NCBI RefSeq assembly: GCF_910592395.1 | Contig: NC_088317.1 | Span: forward strand, 8,308,001-8,372,000 | DNA length: 64,000 nucleotides | Source of the DNA: Lineus longissimus | Taxonomy: Eukaryota; Nemertea; Pilidiophora; Heteronemertea; Lineidae | Direction: 5' to 3' | Shown here: one piece after another, positions 11,076-22,747 of the stretch | Numbering within the stretch: the first letter of the stretch is position 1 | How the letters are laid out: every line of letters starts with the position of its first letter | The notes under the pieces: model-generated | The model's input: only the letters and a program-made list of their open reading frames with translations | What the model was told of the DNA's origin: nothing | Databases searched by the model: none | Made by a program: the position numbers and the translations under genes

Positions 11076-13047
11076 ATAAAGACACCGAGGAACCTGAGTG
11101 GTTGGCTCGGCCACGCTATTCCTAAAGGTTTGTCCTTTCTATTCCTAAAGGCACCTAACCATGCAGCTTCTGTTTTTAATTTGTTTAGCTTCAACACTGA
11201 AAAATTTCCAAATTGTGTTACAGTCTTAAGATAAGCTTTTGCTGATTTCTCATCAGCTAATAAACCAGTAGTGTCATCAGCAAATTGTAAAATTTTCAGC
11301 TCATGATTTCCCAGTGTAATGCCTTTTATCTCATCATTTTGTCTAATGGAACATCCTAAAACTTCAGCAACTAATAGAAATAGATAAGGAGAGAGTGGAC
11401 CACCTAAAATATGACGATGTTTTGCCATTATTTATAACACAACTCGATATATCACGTCTGTCTTTACCTTTGTCCAGGAGGGTTATTACGGCTTGTCGTT
11501 GTGATGTAGATAGCTGGCCTTTGGTGTAACCAGAGTTTAGACAATCTTGTAAGGGTTTTTGTAATATTCCACAGCATTTCTGATAAAATTCAACAGTTAA
11601 ACGATCATCAGGGGTTTTGTTTTTCTGAAATGTTTTTGATACTTTTGTCAGTTCTTCTATAGTAATTTCTCCTTCGGAGGCAAGTTTATCTTTTTCGGAT
11701 ATGACTGGCATCATTATGTTTTGTAAATAATTAGATTTTTCCTTTTTGGCACTGGTGTTTTGTTTTGAATACAGCGTTTGGTAATAGTTTTTAGTTAATT
11801 ATGTAATGTCTTTTTGGATTGTTGTTTCAGTATTGTCTGGTCTCAAAAGTTTATTCATAATTATTTGATTTATATTTTTCCAGGAGCATTGTTTCAAAAA
11901 ATACTTATTGCTCTTTTCCCCTTGTTCATGCCATTCACATTTGGAGCGCAGAATTAAGCCTCTAGTTTTTTCATCATCTATTACCTGGAGTCTGGCTTTA
12001 ATTATGATTTTCATATCTTCCAGTTCATCCCTCTCCTCATTCTCACATGCATCCAGCTTTTCTTCTAGTGCTTTCAAAGTCCCCCCCCCATTTCCCTCTC
12101 TTGGTCCCTGTTGTTTTTTGCCCTTTTTTACCATAAAATGTAGAGAAACATCTTACTTTGAATTGAAGATATTCCCAGAAAGTTATTTTATCAAAGTTTT
12201 CTTTCCAATGTTTGTGTGTGTTGATGATATTTTTTTATCCCCTTAACATAATCTTCTTCTTCTAGAAGTGAGTTATTTAGTTTCCACAGACCTTTCTTGA
12301 TGGTCATTACTATTGGAGAGTGGTCGCTTTTGATTGATGGAATTATGTCAGTTTCATTAACTGAGTCACATAAGCCCCTACTGATTAACCACATATCCAG
12401 ACGGCTAGATATTGGTGGGGTTTTCTGCCTCCATGTAAAACGTTTAACATTTGGGTTTCTTAGGCGCTATTCATCACAGAGATCAAATTGTTTCTGAATT
12501 TCATTTATCATTTGTATACACTTATACATATATTCTAATGAGAATTTTTCTGAACCTCCCTTTCTATCTAACTTTTGATTCATGACTGTATTGAAATCAC
12601 CACCTAATATAGTATTCGAAATGAACGTTGACTGATCGCCATTGCACGATTTACCTAATACATTTTTCAAATTCTTATAGAACTTTAGTCTAGCAGCAGT
12701 AGTGTTTGGAGCATAAATATTAAGAAGCTGATACCGTGATCCTTGAACGCTACACTTGATCATTATCATGTGTCCTTCTTCGTCCTTTTTCATATCCTCC
12801 AATTTAAAATATAGACCTGATTTAACTAGTACCATTACTCCTCTTGCTTTGCTACCCCATGACTGTAATATATATCCCCTTCCCATTCATTTAGCCAAGT
12901 TTGTTCATCCCTTATGGTGCAGTGTGCTTCTTGTAAAAAACATATATCAATACCTTTTCGTTTGATGAAATTGAAAATTGAAGTTCGCTTCTTACTACAC
13001 CGGAGGCCTCTAACATTAAATGACATTACTTTAAAGTGGCCAATCAT
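11076..13047 (-). pseudogene. L1-like LINE ORF2 (endonuclease and part of RT)
   Basis: The minus-strand frame starts at 13,047 with KVMSFNVRGLR, the APE endonuclease start, followed by FLQEAH, LGGDFN and SDHSPIV. Then come RT regions KNKTPDDRLTVEFYQK, SPYLFLLVAEVL and the catalytic FADD (near 11,265). An internal deletion near 11,430 removes the RT middle (from just after DISS to GGPLSPYL), and several stops and frame changes are present. It breaks off inside RT at the junction with the LTR, so its natural 3' end is lost. ORF1 of a similar element is at 21,512-22,415, possibly from the same insertion. Confidence 0.82.
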
Positions 13048-13106
13048 GCTGCTTTGTAGGATAATAGATACTTGGTGTTTGTTAAAATGGACAATGACAA
13101 CATGTT

Positions 13107-16100
13107 ATTTCTTCTTCTTCTTCTCGTTCGCTCTAGACAGTCAAGTCCGATCTTCTGATGTATTCTATGGTGTTTCGCAGCTGTTGGAGGTCTCCACAGA
13201 GCTGGTCTTGTAGGCTGGTACCTTCTGGCCAGATGTCTTTTCTCAGAGCTGCCAATCTCGCACATCTTGTCAGGATGTGTGCCACGGTCATCGGTTCCGT
13301 GGCACATGGGCACAAGTCGTTGTCTCCTATCCGTAACTTTGTAAACAGGTGATGGCGTAACTTGCTGTGGCCGGTTCGCAGTCGGAATATGATGACCTGG
13401 CCTCTTCTGGTGAGTTTGTTGTAATTGTCATTAGCATCATATCCCTCGTTCTCTTCCTTCCACTTGGTCCAGTAGGCAGCTTTGATATTGGTTTATGCCT
13501 CCTTATATGTTAGGGACATGTCGCTCTGGTGTAGTTGGCTTCCTTCCTTGGCCAGATGGTCGGCCTTCTCGTTCCCCTTGATGTTGCAGTGGGCTGGTAT
13601 CCACTGGAGAACGACTTTCTTCCTGCATGAACATAGGGCTTTTAGAGATGTGGTGAGGTTCTGCATTTCCTCCTTCTTCGGATCTTGCATGGCTTTCAGG
13701 ACAGAAAGGGCATCAGTGAATATGACTATTCGATGTCTGGTCTTGTTCCTCTTCTGTTTCAGCCTCTTGGTTGCCTCTTCAATTGCGACGGCTTCAGCTC
13801 TGTAGTTGCTGGAGTATCTACCTGTAGATATCGCGATTGTCTCTTCCTCGTCTTTATACTTGATAAGGATGCCTCCTCCTCCATCTCTGGTTGCGTCAGT
13901 TGCTGACCCATCAGTATACACATGGGTCCACTTCTGGTCTGGGTACTGCATGTGGATATGCTCCATTGTCAGAGCTTTCCGTGCCTCATCAGTTTGGAGG
14001 TGTTTGCTGAGGATACCAGGGACTGTCTCCTTGATCTCCGGTGACATTCGGGGGTCGAGTGTTGGCTTGGGTCTGCTAGATGGTATATCCCTTGGAGTGC
14101 TGACTTTCAGTTCAGGGTGATTCCTTTCCAGTGCCTTGCTTTGACTGATGAAGCTGCCTCGCTTCAGTCTTTTCCAAGCTCCTTTCTGGACTCTCTGGTG
14201 CATTGGCTGGGTTTTCATCCTTTTGAACTTCTCTGCCAGTGTGATCACCTTCACTTCCCTCCGGTCTTCTTGTGGTTGGAGCTTGGTTATGGTCTCCATT
14301 ACAGTGATTGGCGTAGATTTCATGGCCCCGGTGATGATGCGCTCGGCTTGGTTCTGCACACGGTTGAGTTTTGCAGTGTTGGACTTGGCTGCATTGGCCA
14401 TTTCAGTTGTCCCGTACTCCATCACTGGCCTTATTCATCCGACATAGAGTTTCTTCAGTACACTGGTGTCTGCTCCTCACTGGCTGCATGTCAGCTTCTT
14501 CATGAGTGAGAGTCGCCGTTTTGCCCGGAGAGTGGTTAGCTCTATGTGGTTCCTCCATGTCATTCGACGGTCAAAGGTCACTCCGAGGTATTTGGGGGTC
14601 TGTTCTTGTTGAAGAGGTTTCCCGTTTAGAGTGAGGCGGGTTTTCTGTTGCTTGGTTGAGAGTGAGAAGATCGTGTAGGCTGTCTTGGCGGAGTTCACAG
14701 TAACAAGCCATGTTTCGGCCCACTTCTGCAGTGTGTTCAGAGCTGCCTGGATGCGTGATCTTGCCACATCTAGTTTCTCTTCAGAGCACCACAGAACCAG
14801 GTCATCAGCGTAGATAGCTCCCTTGACTTTCTTGGGCATTCCGGCTAGTATGTCATTGATGAATACCAGGAAGAGTGTGGGGGACAGTACTCCTCCCTGG
14901 GGTACACCTTGTCTCAGCAGCTTCTTCCTGCTGTGTTGTCCCTGCACCTTGACTCTAGCCTTTCTGTTGTGTAGATACTGTGAGATTCATGCGTACATGT
15001 TCCCTCTGATCCCACACTGGTGTAGTTTGAGTTTGAGTCCGGCCTTCCAGACTTTGTCGAATGCTTTCTCCATGTCGACAAAGACAGCTAGCGTGACCTC
15101 TTTGTCCTGGAAGGCGTCTTCGATCTCCTGGGCTATGTATGTTACTTGGTCCTCTGTAGATCGGTTGCTTCGGAAGCCTGCTTGCTCTGGTCGGAGGACT
15201 TGTTTCTCTTCTAGGTGCCATGTCAGCCGGTTGTTAATCAGCCGTTCCATAACCTTTCCGACATTACTCATGAGGCTGATTGGTCTGTAGCTCTGGGCTT
15301 TAGCTTTGTCCTTGCCGGGCTTGTGTATTGGGATCATAACCGCTTCCCTCCATATTTGTGGAACATTTCCTGTTTTCCAGCTGGTATTGTAGATGTGTAG
15401 CAACCTATCTTCTGCTACCGTTCCTAGATATAGAAGCATCTCGTTCGTGATGTCGTCTGGTCCAGGCGATTTCTTCAATTTCAGCGTGGATAGGGCTTCT
15501 TTCAGTTTCTTCTTGGTGAAGTTCTTGGTCATCATCTCATCCTCACTCTTCTGTTGGTTACGAAACGACTTCTGGGCTCCCAGAACTTCTCTGTTCCTCT
15601 CTGGTGGTATTTCGATGTCACTGATTTGTTGGTATTCGTTGATGAAGTGGTTCGCTGCTTTCTTTCCTGTCAAGAGCTCCTGCTTGTTGTTCTCGAGAAT
15701 CGGTGCTTGTCCCTTTGGTTTTTCGTCATTTAGAGCCTGGGCAAGCTTCCATAACTTGTTTCCATCTCGATCCAGGTTGAGGCTCTCGGTTTTCTCAATC
15801 CACTTCTTCCTTGAACTTTGGATGCATGCCTTCTTGTACCTTGCAGTTGCTTCTTTCGGGTTGATGTTGTTTTCTGTGTTTGGTGTTGCTTCCACGTTTT
15901 CCCTCGCTTTCTGCACGGCATCGTCTAGCTCCTGCAGCTCCTCGGTCCTATAGGGCTTGTAGTTCTTTCTTGCTCCTCTTGGAATGCTTTCCTTGGCAGC
16001 AGTGAGGAGTGCCTGGTTGAACTCTTTCACCATCTTGTTGATGTTAGGGCTTTTTTGGAGATGTTTGGTGTTCTCATCTGTATTAGAAGTGAAGAGATCC

Positions 16101-17428
16101 CAGTTGGCTTTCTTGTAGTTCCATCTCTGGAGAGTGCTAGCTTCTTGCGGCCTGTGGTTCAGGTTGATAGTGAGTTTGACTGGTCTGTGATCACTACCTC
16201 CTAGTTGTTTCAGAACTGATCTTGTTGTTCTTCCATACAGGTCATTGGTGGCAAAGGCGAGGTCCGGGTTCGATGTTGTGTGCCACCTTCTTGAGTAGAA
16301 GGTTGGTGGATCCTCGGCATCGTTTAGGAGGAGCAGGTTGTTGTCGATCTGCCAGTCCTCCACTTCATTCCTTCTCTTTTCTGAATCTGTGTATCCCCAG
16401 CTTTCAGAGTGGCTGTTGAAATCTCCGAGTACCAGGCAGTTGGATTCCGGCACTTCAAGCTTCTCTAGGGATAGTTCTTTGTCATTGGGACAGTAGATGT
16501 TATATATCTTGATGTCCTCCTCTTGGATCTTTGTCCTGATTCCATTGATCTCTGCTTCTCTGTTGGTGTTCACCTCAAAGTCTTGTACTAGGATGGAGTT
16601 GTGTTCTTAGACTAGAACACCGCCCTTTGATCTTTCAATGCGATCCTTCCTGATGGTTTGGTACCCCCTCACCGTGAATCTTCGATTCTCAGTAAGGTGA
16701 GTCTCTTGGATGCATGCGATGTCTATTTTCTCTGTATGCAGGCGCTCTGTGAGAGCGACTTTCTTGTTGTACACGCCTTCTGCATTCCATTGGAGGATGT
16801 TGAGGGCTCTGATAGCTTCATTGGTCTGGCCAGTAGCTTTCCCTGCCCGTCTCCTGGCTCCTCGAGACGGGGTCACGGGACCACCAGTCGCGTTGGGTGG
16901 ACTCCTTCGAGGCCTGGGGCCCGGTGCTCTTCCAGCCTGGCGGGTCTCCACAGGTCGAGCACCATCTCGTATCATTGATTGGTTGTCTGTCATAGCGTTT
17001 TGGATGCGTTGCACTGTGGTTAGGCGCCAACACCGCTGGTTAGGCGCCAGGGCGCTGGCCCAGTGCATCAGACTTCAGCATGCTATTTAACCCATAGCTG
17101 GGGATTGGATTAGTGAGTGTCAGGGCGTGTCCACATGCCAGTGGGCCTGCACACTGCACTTCTGGGGCTCCAATCTGCTCCGAGATCCCCAGCAGAATCT
17201 GCCTGGAGCTGCAAGGTGTCCAGTTACCGCAGGCCACCACGAGGAGGTACTGCTGGAGTCTTGGTAGAGAAGATGCTGTGTACTGGCAGGAGGAGACTTA
17301 CGCACATCTGCTCCTCTTTTCACCAGAGGGCTAGCCAGCGGCCGTAGCTGAAAGCGAGAAACGTATCTACACTACGCTAAAACACTACACGCGTCACTCC
17401 ACCCTGTGGTTAAACCACATGGCCCACA
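13107..17428 (-). mobile_element. I/Jockey-type LINE with RNase H, near full length
   Basis: The minus-strand LINE ends at about 13,107 in a (gaa)n tail, seen as tttcttcttcttcttct on plus. Its 5' end is near 17,428. Possible flanking duplications are aataacatgt after the tail and aataaaatgt before the 5' end, with one mismatch. If so, it landed just upstream of the L1-like endonuclease start at 13,047. Confidence 0.75.
13133..17068 (-). pseudogene. LINE ORF2: endonuclease, RT, RNase H, zinc finger
   Basis: One reading frame of about 1,310 codons spans this interval with about five internal stops (16,607, 14,987, 14,477, near 14,438 and 13,493) and no frameshift that I can see. In order: APE endonuclease (LQWNAEG, IQETHL, LGDFNSHSESWG, GGSDHRPV), RT (KSPGPDDITNEML, SYRPISLMSNVGKV, FVDMEKAFDKVW, QGVPQGGVLSPTL, catalytic YADD), RNase H (YTDGSA, RAEAVAIEEA, FTDALSVL, WIPAHCNIKGNEKAD) and a C-terminal CPC..H..C knuckle. 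RNase H after RT points to the I/Jockey/Nimb side of the LINEs. It is inactive but young enough to read through. Confidence 0.9.
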
Positions 17429-17726
17429 CATTTTATTTGAAATTGACTGTTTTGAGTAGGCACCGACAAAAAGGAAACCCGATGTACCATACCATTGCAT
17501 GAAGCCCCGCAATAGAGATAATAAAACAAAAAGGGGCCCCCTTTAAACACCCCACAAACGAAAACGAAAAAAAAACCAACATAAAAAACCCTAAGTTACA
17601 GGTAACAGCACACTTTGCCATCCCTGTTTTCCCCAGCGATTATTGCCTGGAGAATTTGCCTGCAACTATCCGGGTTCTCGGGTGGCTCTCTTACATAGTA
17701 TAGTATAAATGATTTGGAGATGGATG
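17429..17726. other. Non-coding spacer
   Basis: A-rich sequence between the LINE 5' end and the 382-bp repeat. No gene or RNA is recognised. It may be inter-ORF sequence of the interrupted L1-like element. Confidence 0.35.
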
Positions 17727-18533
17727 AATGTTCTCATTAATATGCAAGATAAAAGTCTCATCTTAACTGAATAACAATGTAATACAAAGCATAATACACA
17801 TCAGACACCTAAACATGTAGCGCAGAATAGGCCTGTATAAGCCCACAAATACATGCGCAGTCACATCGACGTATTGGTTTCAGATGTGTCCTTGTCTAGC
17901 CATAGTGTACCTGAATAGCTAGCGTTTAGCCTTTCCTGAATGGCTTTTCTATATACTCTAGTTTCGTCTTTCTAAGGTACCTTCCATATATTCATGTTGG
18001 TATTTAGGCCTCAGCCCCAAGTTACCATTACAATGGATCATTCAGTTCTATTCAACATCACTGACCAATGTGTATGGCCGAACTGCATGCCGTTTGCACA
18101 GGCCGCGACGAGACGGCCAATGCACATGTCCCAGGAAATGTCAGTTTCATTCAAGGGTTTATTCCATAATCGGCAAATGGGTTGATTCATACAGAGTGTG
18201 CCAGAAAAACAATCTTCAATATTTTAATGTCTCGTTTAGAAAGCCCAATTTCAGCATCCAGACCTACAATTTGATGTGGATATCGGATTGACCTACCTCT
18301 TATTGAGTCCCAAATTAATTAGTGAAATTAATTCACTACAGAGAAAATTGAATTTCATAACATTTAAAATTTAGTAGGCCCTGTGCCTTGCTTTTGCCAG
18401 ACGCGATGTAAACGGTTATTTCATGGCTTTATGGCACACGTTGTCACTTTCTTCTATCAAAAACATGTCTAGACACCCAGGCCTATAAAGGCATAACGCC
18501 GATGATCACTCGCCCCCCAGACAAACAGTTAAT

Positions 18534-19883
18534 ATGGAACAAGAAGAACCCTTGAGAAAACGGCGAAGGAGCTATTCGGTATCCGAGAAAATAGCGTACT
18601 TGCGGGACCTTGAGACAGGGCTAGTGAATGGAACAGTCGAAAGCATGAACGAGTTTGCCGAACATTACAAGATCCCAGTTTTAACGTTGAGAAAGTGGAA
18701 CCTTGAAGACCTGGAAGAGAAAGAGCGCGAAGGTCGCGGCAAGGACAGGACAGTCAAAGAGCGACTGGTGGGTCAATGGCCGGTAGTCGAGGAGCGTGTT
18801 TACCAATGGTACCAGCGGCTGAGGGAGAGGAGGCTGCCTGTTGCGATCCAGGACATACAAGCCAGTGCTATGACGATTTTTGAAGACTGGTGGAATCAGT
18901 TGCCGGACGAACAAAGACAAGGCTTCATAGAGTCCAGACCTACACAGCACGTTTTCCACGCTTCCGCCGGATGGGTAGAAGCATTCATGAAGAGAAAGAA
19001 GATCTCTCTCCGGAAAGTGAATAAGAATACCAGCACTCTGCCGGCTGACGCTGCCCAACGTGTCAAGGTCTTCCGCGACGACGTGACGCAGACGATCGAT
19101 CAGTTTCAGATTGCCTTGCAATTCCTCTTCAATATGGACCAGACGTTTGCACTGTTCGAGTCTCGTCCTTTGTATACAGCCAACGCCAGGGGAGCCAAGT
19201 CGGTTGACGTGCGGACGTCACGATCCAACACCAAGCTGGGTTGTACGGTGACCCTTACCATCACCGCGACGGGAGTATATATGTTACAGGCGCACATCAC
19301 TTTTCCGAGGACTGGTTTCGTCTGACAACTGGCAGCACTGCAAGAGGAGGACTTGCCTGCAAACATTATTATAACCTCCTCCACTACAGGTTGGATGAAG
19401 GAGGAGACTGCCAATCATTGGTTAGATGAAGTATTCGAGCCATACATCACCACACAAGATACCGATCAATTTCTTCTCCTCGTGGATGGGTACATAGTGC
19501 ACCGCACGGAGAATTTCGGTCTTCGAGTGACAGATTTGGGAGGCATCCTCAATTTTATCCCGGCATGCTGTACGTCTCTGGCACAACCCCTCGATGTTGA
19601 TGAAATCCTTTAAGAACAATTTGCGGAAGACGTGGAAAGCCTGGAAAAATGACAACACCCAAATGACGGGACCTGTGAACGTATTGGGCTGCGTGAGGTA
19701 GTTAATATCGTGAGTGAGGCTTTGGAAGCTGTACCTCCGCAAGTAATTGAGAGTGGATTCGAGTCGGCCTTGTTCAGGGCAACCCCAATTGACGCCGGAC
19801 CACTGCAGGAGTTAGACCAAGAGGAGGAGGAAATTGGGCTTGAGTTTGTCAACATTCTGGAGGAGGAAATCGAAATGGACTGA
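18534..19883 (+). pseudogene. pogo-like transposase
   Basis: The transposase starts at 18,534 (EEPLRKRRRSYSVSEK). An N-terminal helix-turn-helix (FAEHYKIPVLTLRKW) and a CENP-B-type second DNA-binding domain follow, then the DDE core with FNMDQTFALF as the first acidic block and LLLVDGYIVH as the second. The C-terminus is glutamate-rich. A TGA at 19,323-19,325 interrupts the frame, and one frameshift near 19,600 precedes the tail that ends at 19,883. There are no introns, unlike the pogo-like gene at 25-27 kb. It is full length but inactivated by these two lesions. Confidence 0.88.
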
Positions 19884-20039
19884 ATTTATTGCGACTCAGC
19901 ATTGGTTGTACGGATTTTTCCGATTCGAACGTGAACATTTTTTTGAACCATCCTGTACGTATAATGACACTTTCCTTCAACTGAATCAGTCGATAGGCCT
20001 GATCATCAAAGGGATATTCATTTCATGTTTCGTCATATT

Positions 20040-20206
20040 AGGCCTTTTAGCACGGTGCGGGTTCGAACCGGATCGAGGAAGCTTTGCTTATTTTTTGCGC
20101 GCTGATAGAAACTGGCCACAATGACCAAAGGCTCATTTGTGCGTGTAGAAAATATCCGAACCTTCCTCGATCCGCTTCGAACCCGCACCATGTAAAAAGG
20201 CCTTTT
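20040..20206. repeat. Long hairpin in the pogo 3' region
   Basis: The left arm (about 20,040-20,081, containing ggtgcgggttcgaa and ggatcgaggaag) is matched by its inverse at 20,161-20,206. The arms are about 42 bases with few mismatches, separated by a spacer of about 80. It could be a nested palindromic insertion or an internal structure of the transposon. Confidence 0.75.
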
Positions 20207-21160
20207 GACTATGGACAATCTGATCAATTACGCGACCCGTCGAGAAATGTGTCAGTTACACCGATGAACTTCATTATACTTCCCTGCCTTGCCCGGCGCT
20301 ATCCAATCATGTTCCAGATGGCGTTTGCCCTGTATGTTGGAGGCGGGCTAACCTGGGCTTAATGAAGGTACCTTAGAAAGACGAAACTAGAGTATATTTA
20401 ATGAATTAAATAAATGTGGGATGTCCCCTATGCAGAAGTCAGCTGAGCATATAACAACCTTACACTGACTTTCAAAAGAACACAAAGAAACACAAAACGA
20501 CAACTCTGCTGACACACCTGAAATGCATTCCTACATTACACTACACCGAATAAATGCTCTTATTAATATGCGAGGTAAGGAATCCCATCATAACTGAATA
20601 ATATTGTAATACAGGGCATAATGCACAACAAACACCAAAACATGTAGAGCAGTATAGGGTTGTATACGACCACAATTACATGCGCAATCACACTGACGTG
20701 TTGGTTTCAGTTATGTCCTTGTCTAGACATAGTCTACTTGGAGAGCAAGCCTTTTAAACTGTTCCTGAATGGCTTTTCTATTGATCGTAAATGAATTAAA
20801 TAAATATGGGGTAAACCCCCTATGCAGAAGTCAGTTGAGCATAATAACATTACATTGACTTTCAAAAGACAAACAAAGAAACACAAACATACAACTCTGC
20901 TGTCACATCTAAGATGCATTCCTACATTTCACTACAACCTGAAAAATACGTCCCCTTGATTGTATTTGCCCCACACGACATAAAACATACGTAATAGCTT
21001 GTATATTTCACGTGAAGAAAGAAAAAAAGCACCGTCTAACCCTGGTGACTTGTATTATTTATATCACTTGAGAGTTCACAGACAAACAAACAAATGAAAA
21101 CAAACAACTCTGTTGTCACACCCTGAATGCATTCCTACATACAACCTGTAAAATGCAGTT

Positions 21161-21511
21161 GATTTAATATCAATACTTGCTGAATGACTTTCTTTTTTTG
21201 CCTTTTGTTAATGTTAAGTGCTACACAACAAAAAACATACATAACAACCTGAACATTTCGCTGAGGGATAAAATTTACCACATTACAAAAAACAACGCAG
21301 TGGCTCATACTTTCAGTTTGTAATTCCACACACCACTGACCATCGCTGAAGGTACTTAAATAATCATCTTCAACCTTCCAGAAGTCCAAAATAATGTGCA
21401 GTCCCAACAGGATATCATCATTTATATTCTGCCTTAGTCTAGTTTATGCACCACACAATCAATCCAACGTTCAGAAGCAAATTCCCACTCATAAAGGAAC
21501 AATACAATTAA
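21161..21511. other. Non-coding spacer downstream of LINE ORF1
   Basis: AT-rich sequence downstream of the LINE ORF1 stop, with no recognisable gene. It resembles inter-ORF or 3' untranslated sequence. Confidence 0.35.
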
Positions 21512-22415
21512 TTAGTCAAAAGTGAGAGTTTCTCCATAGGTTGCCCGACGTATTTTACCCTTCTTGTCCTTATAGAATATCTTACCATTTCAGGACCACG
21601 CATCCTCGATCATGTCGTTTTTGCTTACCCTACTCAGCAACTTCTGAAGTGGAACACACAGGTCCTCCTTTATCACTATTTTACTCCCTTTAAGCTTTGA
21701 ACGATTTTTCATTACGAGCTGTTTTGTATCCCGAGCAAAGAATTTGACGATCATGGGTTCTGGCTTGTTGACGCTTGGCAACCTGTGGGCTGCATCGATG
21801 TCATCAACTGAAATCGACTGCAAACCCAGTTTGTCTCTGAGTAGGTTCACTACCACTTGTTTTGGAGATACCAAATCACTCTCCGTTGCTGGCAGGTTGA
21901 AAATTCTCGAGTTCGACTTTCGCGAATGCGAATGCTGTTCTTTCTCAACTGCATTCCTCTCCAGTTCTTTTGTCTTCTGTTCAAGATCTTCAAGTTTCTT
22001 TTCCACAGCCTTTCGTTTACGTTTTTCCCTATCGAGATCATTCACTAAGTCGGCATATGAACTTTCCATTATATTGAATTCCGTCTCGATTTCTTCAAAT
22101 TTCTCTTCATATCGCGCAAAAGACTTTTTTATTTCATTATTTGCTGCCTTCGTGAATTCCTTGAATAATTTCTTTAAGTTGATGTTCATTTTGGCCAGAT
22201 GGTGGAGACTCCATCAGTTTATATGCCTCATGTTCGTCTGTCATTTCATCTCCCAAGATTGAATCTGAAGGTTTCCCCTCCATTGCTTCACTTATTCTTG
22301 ATTTCTTTTTGTCCCTGTATTCACCACCACTACTACTTGTACTGCTCCCTACACTACGACCACGTTTCGATGTTGATTTAGGCGTAAGGAATTCAAATAT
22401 CTTGGACATAGTCAC
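21512..22415 (-). pseudogene. L1-like LINE ORF1 (coiled-coil RNA-binding protein)
   Basis: On the minus strand from 22,415 there is a serine-rich N-terminus (GRSVGSSTSSSGG), then a long coiled coil (EEKFEEIETEF to KEQHSHSRKS, about 22,090-21,900). An RRM/C-terminal-domain-like block follows, with VDDIDAAHRLPSVNKPEPMI, LKGSKIVIKEDLC and DGK-like NGKIFYKDKKGK. A frameshift near 22,190 joins the two parts, and a TGA lies at 21,590. This layout is typical of ORF1 proteins of L1-like LINEs, which bind the element RNA. ORF2 of the same insertion may be the copy at 11,076-13,047. Confidence 0.75.
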
Positions 22416-22520
22416 TATTACCCCTATAACTCACTGTTATTGTCCTTCATGTACACTCCTGGCGACTCATATTCCAGCCAAACACCTCGAAAACCTGGAT
22501 AATGAGGACAGACCTATTTC

Positions 22521-22550
22521 AAGCCCAGTCCTCCGGCAGCCATCTTGGCT
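22521..22550 (-). promoter_or_regulatory. LINE 5' end with YY1-like motif
   Basis: The minus strand reads agccaagatggctgccggag just where the Polinton gene homology stops. An aagatggc word at the extreme 5' end is where L1 elements carry their YY1 site, so this is probably the LINE start and internal promoter. Confidence 0.45.
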
Positions 22551-22552
22551 TG

Positions 22553-22719
22553 TTTTCCCAAGCCTTAGATTCCCTTTGTAATTTTTCAATCGTTAAATCA
22601 TGTCTTTTCGATTCGTCTTCAAAGCCATTTTTGTCTAGGTGTTTGAAAGGAGCTTACGCTCCAGTAAAGGCAATGGCGTTTACTATGGCACTAATCACCG
22701 TTCCACCCATTCCAGCCAT
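22553..22719 (-). pseudogene. Polinton B small membrane-associated gene, 5' fragment
   Basis: The start at 22,719 reads MAGMGGTVISAIVNAIAFTG, then a DKNGFEDESKRHD-like stretch in another frame. This matches the first third of the intact gene at 27,531-27,968. It is cut at about 22,553 by the 5' end of the L1-like LINE. The remaining two thirds are not in the window. Confidence 0.6.
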
Positions 22720-22747
22720 TTGCAAACAATTAGAAAATGGTAAATAA

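Larger units (their letters stand above)
17954..20394 (+). mobile_element. pogo-family DNA transposon
   Basis: The terminal inverted repeats are over 30 bases and essentially perfect. The left end begins tactctagtttcgtctttct at 17,954, and its reverse complement ends at 20,394. TA lies on both sides (17,952-53 and 20,395-96), as expected for Tc1/mariner-pogo elements. The neighbouring 382-bp repeat serves as an empty-site reference, since its second unit reads through gaatggcttttcta without the element. Confidence 0.9.
17727..21160. repeat. ~382-bp degenerate tandem repeat, split by a pogo element
   Basis: Unit 1 starts at aatgttctcattaatatgc (17,727), breaks at the pogo insertion (17,954-20,394) and resumes at 20,395. 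Unit 2 starts at aatgctcttattaatatgc (20,552). After subtracting the pogo element the spacing is about 382 bases. A third, decayed unit is visible near 20,938-21,160. Shared words include cctgaatggcttttcta and atgcagaagtca. Confidence 0.65.

Noticed and set aside
13482-16978. Several plus-strand open frames of 100-190 codons
   Set aside because: They are antisense shadows of the LINE ORF2 and show no family motifs.
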